Shown: one piece after another, positions 26,397 through 35,862 of the stretch | Layout of the letters: every line of letters starts with the position of its first letter | Numbering within the stretch: the first letter of the stretch is position 1 | NCBI RefSeq assembly: GCF_001870435.1 | Contig: NZ_MDDR01000025.1 | Location: 1-64,000, forward strand | Origin: Pseudomonas costantinii | GTDB taxonomy: Bacteria > Pseudomonadota > Gammaproteobacteria > Pseudomonadales > Pseudomonadaceae | Direction of reading: 5' to 3' | Length of the DNA: 64,000 bases | The notes under the pieces: generated by a model | What the model was told of the DNA's origin: nothing | What the model saw: only the letters and a program-made list of their open reading frames with translations | The model's database searches: none | Position numbers and translations under genes: made by a program

Positions 26397-27848
26397 TCAG
26401 ACCTGTGGGTCGCCCACATGCAGAATCTTCATGCCATTGGTGCCACCGGTGGTGTGGTAGCTGTCGCCCTTGGTCAGGATGACCCAGTCGCCTTTCTCTA
26501 CGACGCCGCGTTTGACCAGCTCGTCGATCGCCTTCTGGCTGACTTCGTTCGGTGCCAGCGAAGCCGGATCGAACGGAACGGTATACACGCCACGGAACAG
26601 CGCCGTGCGGGCCTGGGCTTCGCGGTGAGGGGTGAACGCGTAAATCGGCACCGACGAGCGGATGCGCGACATGATCAGCGGCGTGTAACCACTTTCGGTC
26701 AAGGCGATGATCGCTTTAACGCCTGGGAAGTGGTTGGCGGTGTACATGGCGGCCAGGGCGATACTCTGGTCGCAGCTTTCGAACTCTTTGCCGATGCGGT
26801 GGCTGGAGGTCTTGCTTGTCGGGTGCTTTTCAGCGCCGATGCAGATACGCGCCATGGCCTGGACGGCTTCCAGCGGGTACGGGCCGGCGGCACTTTCAGC
26901 CGAGAGCATCACGGCGTCGGTGTAGTCGAGCACGGCGTTGGCCACGTCGGACACTTCGGCGCGGGTCGGCATCGGGTTCTGGATCATCGACTCCATCATC
27001 TGGGTCGCCACGATCACCGCTTTGTTGTGGCGGCGTGCGTGCAGGATGATCTTCTTCTGGATACCGATCAGCTCGGCGTCACCGATTTCCACGCCCAGGT
27101 CACCACGGGCAACCATGACAGCGTCGGAAGCCTTGATCAGACCGTCGAGGGTTTCGTCATCGGCCACGGCTTCGGCGCGTTCGATTTTCGCCACCAGCCA
27201 AGCGGTACCGCCGGCTTCGTCGCGCAGTTTACGGGCGTATTCCATATCGGCGGCGTCGCGCGGGAAGGACACGGCGAGGTAGTCCACTTCCATTTCGGCG
27301 GCGAGCTTGATGTCGGCCTTGTCTTTTTCAGTCAGGGCTGGCGCCGTCAGGCCACCACCACGACGGTTGATGCCTTTGTGGTCCGACAGCGGGCCGCCGA
27401 TGATCACGGTGCAGTTCAGTTCAGTGACGCTGGCGGTGTCGACACGCATAACTACGCGGCCATCATCCAGCAACAGTTCGTCACCGACGCCGCAGTCTTT
27501 AACCAGGTCCGGGTAGTCGATACCCACGACTTCCTGGTTGCCTTCGGTCAGCGAGTGGCTGGTGGAGAAGGTGAACTTGTCACCGATCTTCAGCTCGATT
27601 CGCTTGTTGGTGAATTTGGCGATACGGATTTTCGGGCCTTGCAGGTCACCCAGCAGTGCCACGAAGCGGCCGTGTTTGGCGGCCAGGTCACGCACCAGCT
27701 TGGCGCGAGCCTTGTGCTCGTCCGGGGTGCCGTGGGAGAAGTTCAGACGGGCAACGTCCAAACCAGCCAGAATCAGCTGTTCGAGGACTTCCGGCGAGTT
27801 ACTGGCCGGGCCAAGGGTGGCGACGATTTTGGTACGACGGACGGACAT
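26397..27848 (-). CDS. pykA: pyruvate kinase
   Basis: A 483-residue glycolytic enzyme converting phosphoenolpyruvate and ADP to pyruvate and ATP. The N-terminal RTKIVATLGPASNSPE, RLNFSHGTPDEH, the catalytic region VAKIERAEAV, the ARGDLGVEIG segment and MMESMIQNPMPTRAEVSDVA are all intact, with the C-terminal allosteric domain (about 350-480). It resembles P. aeruginosa PykA more than PykF. It forms the lower end of the Entner-Doudoroff flow whose upper genes lie at 8.3-14.5 kb. Confidence 0.95.
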   Translation of the reverse strand: MSVRRTKIVATLGPASNSPEVLEQLILAGLDVARLNFSHGTPDEHKARAKLVRDLAAKHGRFVALLGDLQGPKIRIAKFTNKRIELKIGDKFTFSTSHSLTEGNQEVVGIDYPDLVKDCGVGDELLLDDGRVVMRVDTASVTELNCTVIIGGPLSDHKGINRRGGGLTAPALTEKDKADIKLAAEMEVDYLAVSFPRDAADMEYARKLRDEAGGTAWLVAKIERAEAVADDETLDGLIKASDAVMVARGDLGVEIGDAELIGIQKKIILHARRHNKAVIVATQMMESMIQNPMPTRAEVSDVANAVLDYTDAVMLSAESAAGPYPLEAVQAMARICIGAEKHPTSKTSSHRIGKEFESCDQSIALAAMYTANHFPGVKAIIALTESGYTPLIMSRIRSSVPIYAFTPHREAQARTALFRGVYTVPFDPASLAPNEVSQKAIDELVKRGVVEKGDWVILTKGDSYHTTGGTNGMKILHVGDPQV

Positions 27849-28023
27849 GCACAGACTCCTGAGTTCAAGCGCTGGGGAAGGCTACTATGCTCTTTCGTTG
27901 TAGTCATTGTTCGTTTGCACTACTTATCGACGATTGACTTGTTTTTGCTGCGGTTGAATAGACGAACATCCTTGAAGATTTTTGACGAGGGGTCGATACA
28001 CTGCACAAGACAGGAGAACCCCC

Positions 28024-28398
28024 ATGCGAATTTTGCTCGTTGCTGCCCTGGCCGTCAGTGTTGTCGGCTGTACCCGTTGGTCGATGGACCATCATCTGAA
28101 CAACGCTTACCGCGCCTACGGGGCGGGTGATTGCGAGCGCGTCACCCTGGAGTTGTCCCAGGTCGACCGCGAGAGCCGTACCCGCCGTTATGTGCAACCG
28201 GAGGTCTCGATGTTGCGCGGGCAATGCCTGGAACGGCAGAAATTGTTCGTTGATGCCGTACAAACCTATCAGTTCATCATCAGCCAATACCCGTCGAGCG
28301 AGTACGCGTTCCGTGCTCGGGCCAGGCTCGATACCCTGCAGCAGTTGGGGCATTACCCCGGTGCCAGCGTTGCGCAGCCACGTCCGGCGTCTTTGTGA
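28024..28398 (+). CDS. small TPR-like lipoprotein
   Basis: A 124-residue exported protein. The lipoprotein signal ends VSVVGC with the lipidated Cys16. The mature part has helical repeats typical of a tetratricopeptide fold: NNAYRAYGAGDCERVTLELSQ and LERQKLFVDAVQTYQFIISQYP. It probably sits in the outer-membrane inner leaflet; its partner is unknown. AGGAGA upstream supports the ATG at 28024 rather than an earlier in-frame start. Confidence 0.75.
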   Translation: MRILLVAALAVSVVGCTRWSMDHHLNNAYRAYGAGDCERVTLELSQVDRESRTRRYVQPEVSMLRGQCLERQKLFVDAVQTYQFIISQYPSSEYAFRARARLDTLQQLGHYPGASVAQPRPASL

Positions 28399-28604
28399 TG
28401 ATATTTGTCATCCTATAACTGGTCCGTCGCCAATCTTGGGCTATTCTTTGAAGGTTCGGTTGTACACGTTCTATTTGAATGAATGAGAGGCCCGGATTCG
28501 GTAGCTGTCCAGTGACAAAGGGATGTGTGTTGTCACACCGAGATCCAGGGAGCGCGAGCCATTGGCTCGTTCCGAATCACTGGCCATTGGATGATAATCA
28601 CATC

Positions 28605-28964
28605 ATGTTTACCAACCGACGGATTGAGCGGCATCAACTACCTTATTTCCTGCAGGTGTTCAATCGCCTTACAGACAAGCCTATCGGCTTTCTAGGCAAT
28701 GTCTCAGAGGATGGGCTGATGTTGATCAGCCATTTGCCTATGATGGTCGACGCGGACTTCGAGCTGCGCTTGAAAATTCCTGGGCCAAAAGGCGAACTCC
28801 AGGCAATTGACCTCACGGCGACCTGCCTGTGGAGCCAAGAGGATATCAACCCTCAGCATTATGACTCGGGGTTCAGCCTGGTTCAGGCGGGCGAAGAGTA
28901 CGGGCAACTGATCACCGCTTTGTTGAATTATTTCAGTTTCGACCCTTTACAGGCATCAGCCTAG
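28605..28964 (+). CDS. PilZ domain protein (c-di-GMP receptor)
   Basis: A 119-residue single PilZ domain. The c-di-GMP contacts appear as an R-x3-R pair (NRRIERHQ) and, about 25 residues later, NVSEDGLML, matching (D/N)-x-S-x2-G. GFSLVQAGEEYGQLI is the typical C-terminal part. It likely regulates a motility or surface process when c-di-GMP rises. I chose the ATG at 28605, right before the RxxxR motif, because the upstream 42 residues (rich in His, Trp and Pro) look non-coding. A GTG- or ATG-initiated longer form cannot be excluded. Confidence 0.78.
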   Translation: MFTNRRIERHQLPYFLQVFNRLTDKPIGFLGNVSEDGLMLISHLPMMVDADFELRLKIPGPKGELQAIDLTATCLWSQEDINPQHYDSGFSLVQAGEEYGQLITALLNYFSFDPLQASA

Positions 28965-29024
28965 ACGCTTCGTGCAGTCGATACGGCTTGGGTTTGTAAC
29001 CCTTGCCGTTGTCGTGTGCGCCCC

Positions 29025-30356
29025 TCAAAAGACTCCGGCTTTTTTCCAACCCAAATAGCGCGTAACCAGGGCGGGCCCCAGTTCTGAGGGTGAAGTATCC
29101 AATACTGACAAGCCATGAGCGCTCAGCCGGTCATGCAGTTCGTTTCGGGTATTGAGATAGTCGACCGTACCGCTGTAAGCCAGTGCCTCGGGCAAGGTTT
29201 GCACGGGGGCCTGGCGCAGTTGATCGAGGACTTCCTCCCGCAGACTGGCCACCAGCACCCGGTGTTGTCGACTGATGCGTTTGACCGCTGACATCAGTGC
29301 TTCATCGTCCTCATCCCGCAGATTGGTGACCACGATCACCAATGCCCTGCGCTTTTGCCGAGCCAGCAGTTGGCTGGCGGCAGCCTCGTAGTCGGCTGTT
29401 CGACGGGTGGTATCCAGGTCGTATACCGCGTTGAGCAGCCGGTTCAACTGACCACTGCCCTTGACGGGGGCCAGGTAGCGCGGTTGGTCACTGGCGAAGG
29501 TGCACAGACCCACGGCATCGCCCTGACGCAACGCAACATAGCTGAGCAACAGGCAGGCGTTGAGCGCATGGTCGAAATGCGATAATTCGTCATCCTGGCT
29601 GCGCATGCGTCGACCGCAATCGAGCATGAACACAATTTGCTGGTCGCGCTCATCCTGGTATTCCCGAGCGATTGGCGTGCGTTGTCGTGCGGTGGCCTTC
29701 CAATCGATCTGGCGCAGGCTGTCGCCTTCACGAAACTCGCGCAGTTGATGAAACTCCAGCCCCAACCCCCTTCGTTGGTGTTGGCGCACGCCCAGTTGGC
29801 TCAGCCAGTTATCCACACCCAACAACTGCGCGCCGTATAAACGGGCAAAATCCGGGTAGACGCGGGTGGTATCGTTGATCTCGATAAACCGCCGTGCCGA
29901 CCATAGTCCAAAGGGGCTGGGCAGGTGAGCTTCACAGCGGCTGAAACTGAAGTGTCCACGGCGCAGAGGGCGTAGGCGATAGCCCAGCTCGCAGCGTTCA
30001 TCGGGGCGCAGTTCAATGGTCTGAGGCAGGTGCTCCATGCCCAAGCCGTCTGGGACGTGATCGAACACTTGTACGGTCAGCGGCTGTGGGTAGGTGTGCG
30101 TGACGGTCAGGCGTACTTCGCCCCAGCGTCCAAGTGCCAAGCTGCCGGGCATTTGCCGTTGCACCTGGACGGATGGCCTGCGACGCAGGCGTACGGCATC
30201 CAGCAACGCCAGCAGTAATAGCGCCAGTAATAAGCCCCAGGCTATCGAATGCAACGTATCGGGCACCTTGAACTGCAACGCCGTTGCGGCGCCGAGCAGG
30301 ATGTTCAAGCCCAGCAGAATACTCAGCCAGCTCAACAACAGTCGGGTCGGCTTCAT
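29025..30356 (-). CDS. DUF58 protein, MoxR partner
   Basis: A 443-residue protein with two N-terminal membrane helices (about 8-50) and a DUF58 region. Family hallmarks are PSPFGLWSARRFIE, the central FREGDSLRQIDWKATARQRTP, and a C-terminal VWA-like Rossmann part. The metal-site position reads FMLDCGRRM instead of DxSxS, so a standard MIDAS is not formed. DUF58 proteins are almost always paired with MoxR ATPases; MoxR starts seven bases upstream here. It is the last gene of the six-gene RDD-SpoIIM-DUF4129-DUF4350-MoxR-DUF58 operon. No function is established. Confidence 0.85.
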   Translation of the reverse strand: MKPTRLLLSWLSILLGLNILLGAATALQFKVPDTLHSIAWGLLLALLLLALLDAVRLRRRPSVQVQRQMPGSLALGRWGEVRLTVTHTYPQPLTVQVFDHVPDGLGMEHLPQTIELRPDERCELGYRLRPLRRGHFSFSRCEAHLPSPFGLWSARRFIEINDTTRVYPDFARLYGAQLLGVDNWLSQLGVRQHQRRGLGLEFHQLREFREGDSLRQIDWKATARQRTPIAREYQDERDQQIVFMLDCGRRMRSQDDELSHFDHALNACLLLSYVALRQGDAVGLCTFASDQPRYLAPVKGSGQLNRLLNAVYDLDTTRRTADYEAAASQLLARQKRRALVIVVTNLRDEDDEALMSAVKRISRQHRVLVASLREEVLDQLRQAPVQTLPEALAYSGTVDYLNTRNELHDRLSAHGLSVLDTSPSELGPALVTRYLGWKKAGVF

Positions 30357-30363
30357 GGGCGAG

Positions 30364-31359
30364 TCACTGCCGTGGTACCGGGATCTGGTCCAGCAGTTGC
30401 TTGAGCACTTGGTCTACCTCCAGACCGTCGATGTCCAGCTCCGGCGCAATTCGTACCCGATGGCGCAGTACCGCCAGTGCGCAACCCTTGATGTCGTCTG
30501 GGGTGACGAATTCGCCACCGCGCAACAAGGCCCGAGCCCGAGCACCGCGAACCAGGGCGATGGACGCTCGAGGACCGGCGCCGATGGTCAGTCCTGGCCA
30601 AGTGCGGGTGGCTCGGGCCAGCCGCACGGCGTAGTCGAGTACCTGTTCATCCAGGACCAGTTCACTGGCGATCTGCTGGAGCGCAAGCACGTCCTGCGCC
30701 TGCAACACGGTGCGTAGCGGCTGTACATCCAGCATGTCGGCTCTGGACGAGCGAGTCACTTCGCGCACCATATCCAGCTCTTGTTGGGCATCGGGGTAGT
30801 CCATGCGCACCTTGAGCATGAACCTGTCCAGTTCGGCTTCGGGCAGCGGGTAGGTGCCTTCTTGTTCGATGGGGTTCTGAGTGGCCAGTACCATGAACGG
30901 TTGACCGATCGGCAATGCCTCGCCTTCAAGGGTGACTTGGCGCTCCTGCATGGCTTCAAGCAGTGCGGCCTGCGTCTTGGCAGGGGCACGGTTGATTTCG
31001 TCGGCCAGCAATAGGTGAGTGAACAGCGGCCCCTTTCGCAGCTTGAACTGTTCGGTGTGCAGGTCGTACACGGCGTGGCCGGTGACATCGCTGGGCATCA
31101 GGTCCGGCGTGAACTGGATTCGGGCGAAATCCCCCCCAAAACAACGGGCCAAGGCGCGCACCAGCAATGTCTTGCCAAGGCCTGGTACGCCCTCCAGCAG
31201 TACATGACCGCCTGCGATCAATGCGGTGAGTACGTCGTCAATCACCTGATCCTGGCCGATCACTGCTTTGCGCAGTTCAACGCGCAAGGCTTGTGCCTGC
31301 TGGCTGGCGTGTCGAAGGTTTTCGATGGTCAGGGCAGTGGCTGCCGGAAAATCGCTCAT
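30364..31359 (-). CDS. MoxR-family AAA+ ATPase
   Basis: A 331-residue ATPase, thought to act as a chaperone that remodels or inserts metal into partner proteins. Walker A is GVPGLGKTLL with Lys63. Walker B is LLADEINRAPAKTQAALLEAM. Sensor 1 lies in LATQNPIEQEGTYPLPEAELDRF, and a C-terminal lid follows with an arginine-rich segment. It overlaps DUF4350 by four bases upstream and lies seven bases before DUF58. The ATPase is probably the engine of this membrane-linked operon. Its substrate is unknown, but the VWA-like DUF58 protein is the expected adaptor. Confidence 0.92.
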   Translation of the reverse strand: MSDFPAATALTIENLRHASQQAQALRVELRKAVIGQDQVIDDVLTALIAGGHVLLEGVPGLGKTLLVRALARCFGGDFARIQFTPDLMPSDVTGHAVYDLHTEQFKLRKGPLFTHLLLADEINRAPAKTQAALLEAMQERQVTLEGEALPIGQPFMVLATQNPIEQEGTYPLPEAELDRFMLKVRMDYPDAQQELDMVREVTRSSRADMLDVQPLRTVLQAQDVLALQQIASELVLDEQVLDYAVRLARATRTWPGLTIGAGPRASIALVRGARARALLRGGEFVTPDDIKGCALAVLRHRVRIAPELDIDGLEVDQVLKQLLDQIPVPRQ

Positions 31360-32513
31360 AGGGCATTCCTGATAGTTTGCAGGTACGCCACCTGACGGCA
31401 GAAATCGGCGCTGGTGAGCCGTTTTGCGGCAGGTGTGCCGAGGGCCTGACTGATGATGTGGGAGGGCTGGCGCGTCAGGCGTTCAAGTACCTGCCACTGC
31501 TCAGCGGTTTCGAGGTGTTCAAAGCCTGGGTGACGACGGCGGGCAGCACGCTGAATGTCACGCTGCAAGGCGTGCAACAAGGTGCCTTGGCCACTTCGGC
31601 GTAGCAGGAAGTCGGCGCTGGCCTTCAAGTGTTCCTGCAACTGCCGACGGGCCTTGGGGGCTGGAGTCTGGATTGGGCCTTGGCGCATTCCGGCGTGCCA
31701 GAGCGCCAAGGCAATCAACGCGACGAGTGCTACCAGCGCCTGGGGGAAATAACGTATCAATAGGGTCAGTAGATCATCCACGTCGCTGCTGAACAGCAAG
31801 GTCACGTCAGTACCCTGGTTGAGGTACCACAACAGCCAGGCGTTATCGTGTTTGCCGATGTCAGGGGTTTTCCACAAGTCGCTATCGGTTACAACTGTTA
31901 CGGTGCCGTGCCCGAGGTTGCGTTGCATCAGGTGGCTGGATTTGGCGCTGTTGGCGGAAAATTGCGCCAGGTGCTTGGGGTCGGTGAGGTTGAAGTCGGT
32001 GTTGAAGCTGAAGTAGGCCGGGGCGGTTTCATTGTCCACATAGAGTTTGGTCAGGCCCGGCGCTTTCTTTTTGCGCGGGGAGGCTGGTTCGTCAAATGAC
32101 TCACTCAATGTCTGGTGGATGTTTAACCGATCCAGCAACAGGTCACCACTTTTGCCTGTCTCTTCATCCCATAAAGCTTCGGCGACGACCAGCAGGTGAC
32201 CGCCGGATTTCGCCCAGTCCAACAGTTGGTCCACTTGGCGTGGGGTCATGTTGCTGCGTTCGCCCAGCAGTAGCAGGCTATTGCCTTTGGGAGGAAGGTT
32301 GCTGAGCCGTTCAAGGCTATTGGCATGTTCAACTGCCAGGCCTTGTTGGCGCAGAAAGTATTCGGCCGCCAGATACGGGTTCGCCCGAGCTTGTGGCGTT
32401 GGACCGCGATCCACCACTTCGTCATAAGGAATTGCCTTGTGCCAGGCGTAAAATGCTCCGCCTCCAAACAGGCACGCCAGCAGCAACCCCACCCACAGTA
32501 ACGGTCGGTTCAT
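31356..32513 (-). CDS. DUF4350 membrane protein
   Basis: A 385-residue protein. A membrane helix at about 6-26 is followed by a DUF4350 domain (about 40-220) with RANPYLAAEYFLRQQGLAVE and LLDWAKSGGHLLVVAE, which resembles a class I glutamine amidotransferase-like fold without an obvious catalytic Cys. A second membrane helix lies at about 255-275, and a cytoplasmic helical tail follows. The start and stop each overlap the flanking genes by four bases, so translation is coupled. Its role in the operon is unknown. Confidence 0.8.
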   Translation of the reverse strand: MNRPLLWVGLLLACLFGGGAFYAWHKAIPYDEVVDRGPTPQARANPYLAAEYFLRQQGLAVEHANSLERLSNLPPKGNSLLLLGERSNMTPRQVDQLLDWAKSGGHLLVVAEALWDEETGKSGDLLLDRLNIHQTLSESFDEPASPRKKKAPGLTKLYVDNETAPAYFSFNTDFNLTDPKHLAQFSANSAKSSHLMQRNLGHGTVTVVTDSDLWKTPDIGKHDNAWLLWYLNQGTDVTLLFSSDVDDLLTLLIRYFPQALVALVALIALALWHAGMRQGPIQTPAPKARRQLQEHLKASADFLLRRSGQGTLLHALQRDIQRAARRRHPGFEHLETAEQWQVLERLTRQPSHIISQALGTPAAKRLTSADFCRQVAYLQTIRNAL

Positions 32514-34039
32514 CGGGCCGCTCCCGAACTGAACAACGCACGCCAGTCGCTGCAGAGTTTTTGCTGGGCAGAGGCAGGGGGCAGGTGGTGACCGTAGGCG
32601 AGATTTTGCCAGTGACGTGTCAGGTCATCACTAAATGCCAGCAATTGTGGTTGTTGCAAATGGTGAATGCGCTGCAGGATCTGGCCTTCAGTATCAGCAC
32701 TTTTCAGCGGTAGGTTGTAGTCATGCAGCAACCGGCTGAGCAGGCCACGGTACAGTAGGCCGAGGGCTTCCCGTGGCTGTGTGGGCCAGAGTTGTTCGAC
32801 GGTGGTAGCGAGGTCTTCGGGCAAGGTCTCGCTACCCAGTTCCAGGCCGAATAATTGCGTTGGGGCGGGTCTGGCGACCTTGGGTTTACGTCCTCCGCGC
32901 CGACTGACAAAGGCGCGCAGCCAGTCGCGGTAGTACCAGGCGAGTAGGGCGATGCCTCCGATCAACGCGCTCCATAGAAGTATTTCCAGCCCTTGGGCAG
33001 CATGTTTGAAGGTGTTGCTGTTGAGGTTGTCCAGCAGCGCCTGTAGCCAGGCGGGTAATTTGCCTTCACTGTGCGTTTTGCTTTTAACGGTAGGTTTTTC
33101 TTCGCCGAAACGATAGCGGGTGACGGTTTCAGGGTTTTTAAAGGGCGGCTCTTCCAACAGCACCTTTATCGATTGACTGGCGGCTTGGGTATTCAGTTGT
33201 TTGGGGCTATTGGACTCATCAGCCAAGGCCGGTGGGCTGGCTTGCACCAGCATCAGCCCGACTGTCAGCAGCAACACCGTCGCGGCGCTGCTCAGGCGTT
33301 GGCGCAATCGGCGAAATACCAGTTCCAGGTCCCAGGCTTCCAGTACGGTACGGCGGTTAAGGTAAAGACTGAAACCGCAGGCGATGTAGATGGGTTCCCA
33401 GAACACCAGTATCAGGGCATAGAAGGCGTTGCTCAGGTGTTCCAGCCATAGACCTTCGGGACCGGTTGTGAGCGCCAGCCGTTGCCAGTCCCAATCCAGC
33501 TCAACCTGTTCAGGAATGAAAAAATAGAACAGCGCCATGCAGCCAAACCATAGGCCGATTTCCAGGTGCGTCCCAATGATCGTCAGCCAGCGCGCGGCGC
33601 CCGCGTTACGTTGTAGCAGCACGCCGAGGCGTTGCTGGCGTGCCTGGCCATCCAGGCCCTCGAGTTGACTTACCGGCAACACGAAACTGCGGCTCAGGCT
33701 GAGTCGCCGCCACGTCAGGCTGGCCAGCAATTGGCTTTTAAGCAGTCGCGGCCAATGGCGTACCGCGTTTTTGACGCTGGGTGTTTCACCAAACAGGGAC
33801 TTGGACAAGATGTGTAGCGGCAAGCGGTCGAAGGCTGGCTTAAGCCACCAGAATAGGAATATAGCGGTTGACGGGTGCTCCCAGAGCAGCGCGGTGAGCA
33901 AGGCAAACACCGGCAAGCTCACCAGCGCCCAACTGCTCATCAATAGCAGGCGATGTTCCCGGGCCATTAATACACCAAGGTCCATGGCTTCCCAGGCTGT
34001 ACGGGGGCGAATCACCACACTCGCATCACTCAGGCGCAT
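32510..34039 (-). CDS. DUF4129 multi-helix membrane protein
   Basis: A 509-residue protein with several membrane segments in the first 280 residues (for example SWALVSLPVFALLTALLW, FGCMALFYFFI and VLLLTVGLMLVQA), an exported middle part and another helix at about 360-380. The C-terminal DUF4129 domain contains EALGLLYRGLLSRLLHDY and a helical bundle ending near residue 505. DUF4129 is often linked to transglutaminase-like and MoxR genes. It overlaps the SpoIIM gene by 14 bases and DUF4350 by four. Function unknown. Confidence 0.8.
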   Translation of the reverse strand: MRLSDASVVIRPRTAWEAMDLGVLMAREHRLLLMSSWALVSLPVFALLTALLWEHPSTAIFLFWWLKPAFDRLPLHILSKSLFGETPSVKNAVRHWPRLLKSQLLASLTWRRLSLSRSFVLPVSQLEGLDGQARQQRLGVLLQRNAGAARWLTIIGTHLEIGLWFGCMALFYFFIPEQVELDWDWQRLALTTGPEGLWLEHLSNAFYALILVFWEPIYIACGFSLYLNRRTVLEAWDLELVFRRLRQRLSSAATVLLLTVGLMLVQASPPALADESNSPKQLNTQAASQSIKVLLEEPPFKNPETVTRYRFGEEKPTVKSKTHSEGKLPAWLQALLDNLNSNTFKHAAQGLEILLWSALIGGIALLAWYYRDWLRAFVSRRGGRKPKVARPAPTQLFGLELGSETLPEDLATTVEQLWPTQPREALGLLYRGLLSRLLHDYNLPLKSADTEGQILQRIHHLQQPQLLAFSDDLTRHWQNLAYGHHLPPASAQQKLCSDWRALFSSGAAR

Positions 34040-35006
34040 GGTGAGTCCGCCCAGCGAAAATCAGGTAGATGGCCACTACCAGCCAAAGCACAGTACCCAC
34101 GAGGTATTTGACCCAGGGGGCGATGCTTGTTGTGGAAGACCAGTAGGCTTCGATAAACGCCGCGATCAGTAGAAACACCATGACGCCGCAGAGCATCTGC
34201 ATGCTTTTGCGCGCCGCCAATCGCAGGGATTCACTCCGAGCTAGAGGCCCTGGAGCAATCAGCGCCCAACCCAACTGTAAACCTGCTGCGCCCGCGAGGG
34301 CGATGGCGCTCAGCTCGAATGCGCCGTGACCGATGACAAACGACCAGAAGGTCTGGCCATAGCCAATCTCGGTCAGGTGGCCGGAGATTGCTCCGATGAT
34401 CAAACCGTTGAAGATCAAAAAGAACACGCTGCCCAAGCCGAACAGCAAGCCGGCGGCAAAGGTCTGGAAGGCGATGCCGATGTTGTGCATCACGTAGTAG
34501 CCAAACATCATCCAGTCTTCGCTGGCGGCGCGTTCGGCAGCGCGGCCCAGACGGCTGGCATCGGGGTTGTACATGCCTTGCATCTCAGCGACCTGCTGGG
34601 GGCTGACGATGCTGTAGATCAGGTCGGGAAACAGGTAAACCAGCAAGGCTATGCCCACCAAGCTGCCAAAGAACAGCACGCAGGCGATTAAAACGAAGCG
34701 CCACTGTTCACGCACCAGGCGGGGGAATCCCGCCAGTACGAAGCTCAATACGTTCGCCCCCAATTGGCTGCGATGGCGATACAACTGTTGGTGGCCGCGC
34801 AGGGCCAGTTGCTGCAGTGGGTCTACCAGGTAACTGCTGTAACCGCGCTCTTGTGCCAGGGCTAGATGTTGGCACAGACGCCGGTAATGATGAGGGAAGT
34901 CGGCCATATCGCTGGCTTTGGCCTTGCCTTGTTCCAACTGTTTCAGTTGTTCTGCAAAGGCTTGCCATTGGGGCTGGTAACGGCTTTCGAACAGGCTCTG
35001 CTTCAT
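34026..35006 (-). CDS. SpoIIM-like (COG1300) membrane protein
   Basis: A 326-residue integral membrane protein related to stage II sporulation protein M. A soluble N-terminal part of about 100 residues (FESRYQPQWQAFAEQLKQLE) precedes about five membrane helices with FAAGLLFGLGSVFFLIFNGL and FVIGHGAFELSAIALAGAAG, the most conserved SpoIIM stretch. Pseudomonas does not sporulate, so the name reflects the fold only. It overlaps RDD by four bases and DUF4129 by 14. In spore-formers SpoIIM belongs to the DMP peptidoglycan hydrolase complex; whether that applies here is open. Confidence 0.85.
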   Translation of the reverse strand: MKQSLFESRYQPQWQAFAEQLKQLEQGKAKASDMADFPHHYRRLCQHLALAQERGYSSYLVDPLQQLALRGHQQLYRHRSQLGANVLSFVLAGFPRLVREQWRFVLIACVLFFGSLVGIALLVYLFPDLIYSIVSPQQVAEMQGMYNPDASRLGRAAERAASEDWMMFGYYVMHNIGIAFQTFAAGLLFGLGSVFFLIFNGLIIGAISGHLTEIGYGQTFWSFVIGHGAFELSAIALAGAAGLQLGWALIAPGPLARSESLRLAARKSMQMLCGVMVFLLIAAFIEAYWSSTTSIAPWVKYLVGTVLWLVVAIYLIFAGRTHHAPE

Positions 35007-35695
35007 GTCGGCCCCAGCAGTCCACGGGCCACACCGTTGAGCTGTTCCACCGCCCGGGCCGGAGACACTTGCAGGGGTGCGGCGAGGATGGATGCCAGCT
35101 CATGCACTCGTTCGGTAGACAATTCGCCTTGGCGTTCGGCGAAGCCGAGGATGGCGCGCTGTTCGCTCAGGTCCAGGGTAAAGGGCAGGCGCAGAGCAGT
35201 AGCTTGAGGTATCTGGGGGCGGACCAGTGGCTGTTCGCGGTAAATTACCAGGGTGCCGGCGGCCAAGTCGCCCAGGCGTTTGAAGTGAGGATGTTGCAGG
35301 CAGCTGATGGCGCCGAGGAAGTAGCCGAAGGGCAGCATGTCGACAAAGCGCAGCAGGTTGCGGATCAGTGATGCAGACCAGCCGACAGGCGTACCGTCAT
35401 CCTGGACTACCCGCAGGCCCATGACCTGCTTGCCTGGAGAACAGCCCTGATTGAGCACTTCGAAAAGCACCATGTACCACCAACTGATCAGGAATAGCAG
35501 CAATAAACCCAGGCCAATACCTACATTGCCCAGCAGGGCCAACGGTACGAGCAGGATACCCATGACCAACCCACGCAAACCCAGGTCGAAAGCAAAGGCC
35601 AGTGTGCGCGGCAGCAGGCCTGCCGGGCGCAAGGGCAGATCAATACCTTCTGGGGTCTCGATCTGGTAGCGGGTATCCAAAGGGGCTGATGGCAT
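35003..35695 (-). CDS. RDD family membrane protein
   Basis: A 230-residue protein with an RDD domain: the Arg-Asp pair appears as GLLPRTLAFAFDLGLR, and VLNQGCSPGKQVMGLRVV is the conserved second half. It has about three membrane helices and a soluble C-terminal tail. It is the first gene of the six-gene operon. I start it at 35695 because AAGGA lies five bases upstream; a longer frame to 35761 adds 22 hydrophobic but unsupported residues. RDD proteins are of unknown role; some have been linked to Na+/H+ exchange or stress. Confidence 0.85.
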   Translation of the reverse strand: MPSAPLDTRYQIETPEGIDLPLRPAGLLPRTLAFAFDLGLRGLVMGILLVPLALLGNVGIGLGLLLLFLISWWYMVLFEVLNQGCSPGKQVMGLRVVQDDGTPVGWSASLIRNLLRFVDMLPFGYFLGAISCLQHPHFKRLGDLAAGTLVIYREQPLVRPQIPQATALRLPFTLDLSEQRAILGFAERQGELSTERVHELASILAAPLQVSPARAVEQLNGVARGLLGPT

Positions 35696-35862
35696 TGCGA
35701 TCCTTGGCAGTGCAAAACATCTAAGAGACAGGGATGCTAGCAGTGTCGACGGTGGAAGCAACCATTCAAGGTTTTACTGGGTATTTGTACAGCAATGTTA
35801 TCGCTGGCCCCGGATACCTCACTGCGCCTAGACTTTGTCGATCTTCAGCACAGGAATAGCCC

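Noticed and set aside
26295..28130. 611-residue frame antisense to pykA running into the lipoprotein region
   Set aside because: Crosses a strong bidirectional terminator and shadows pykA.
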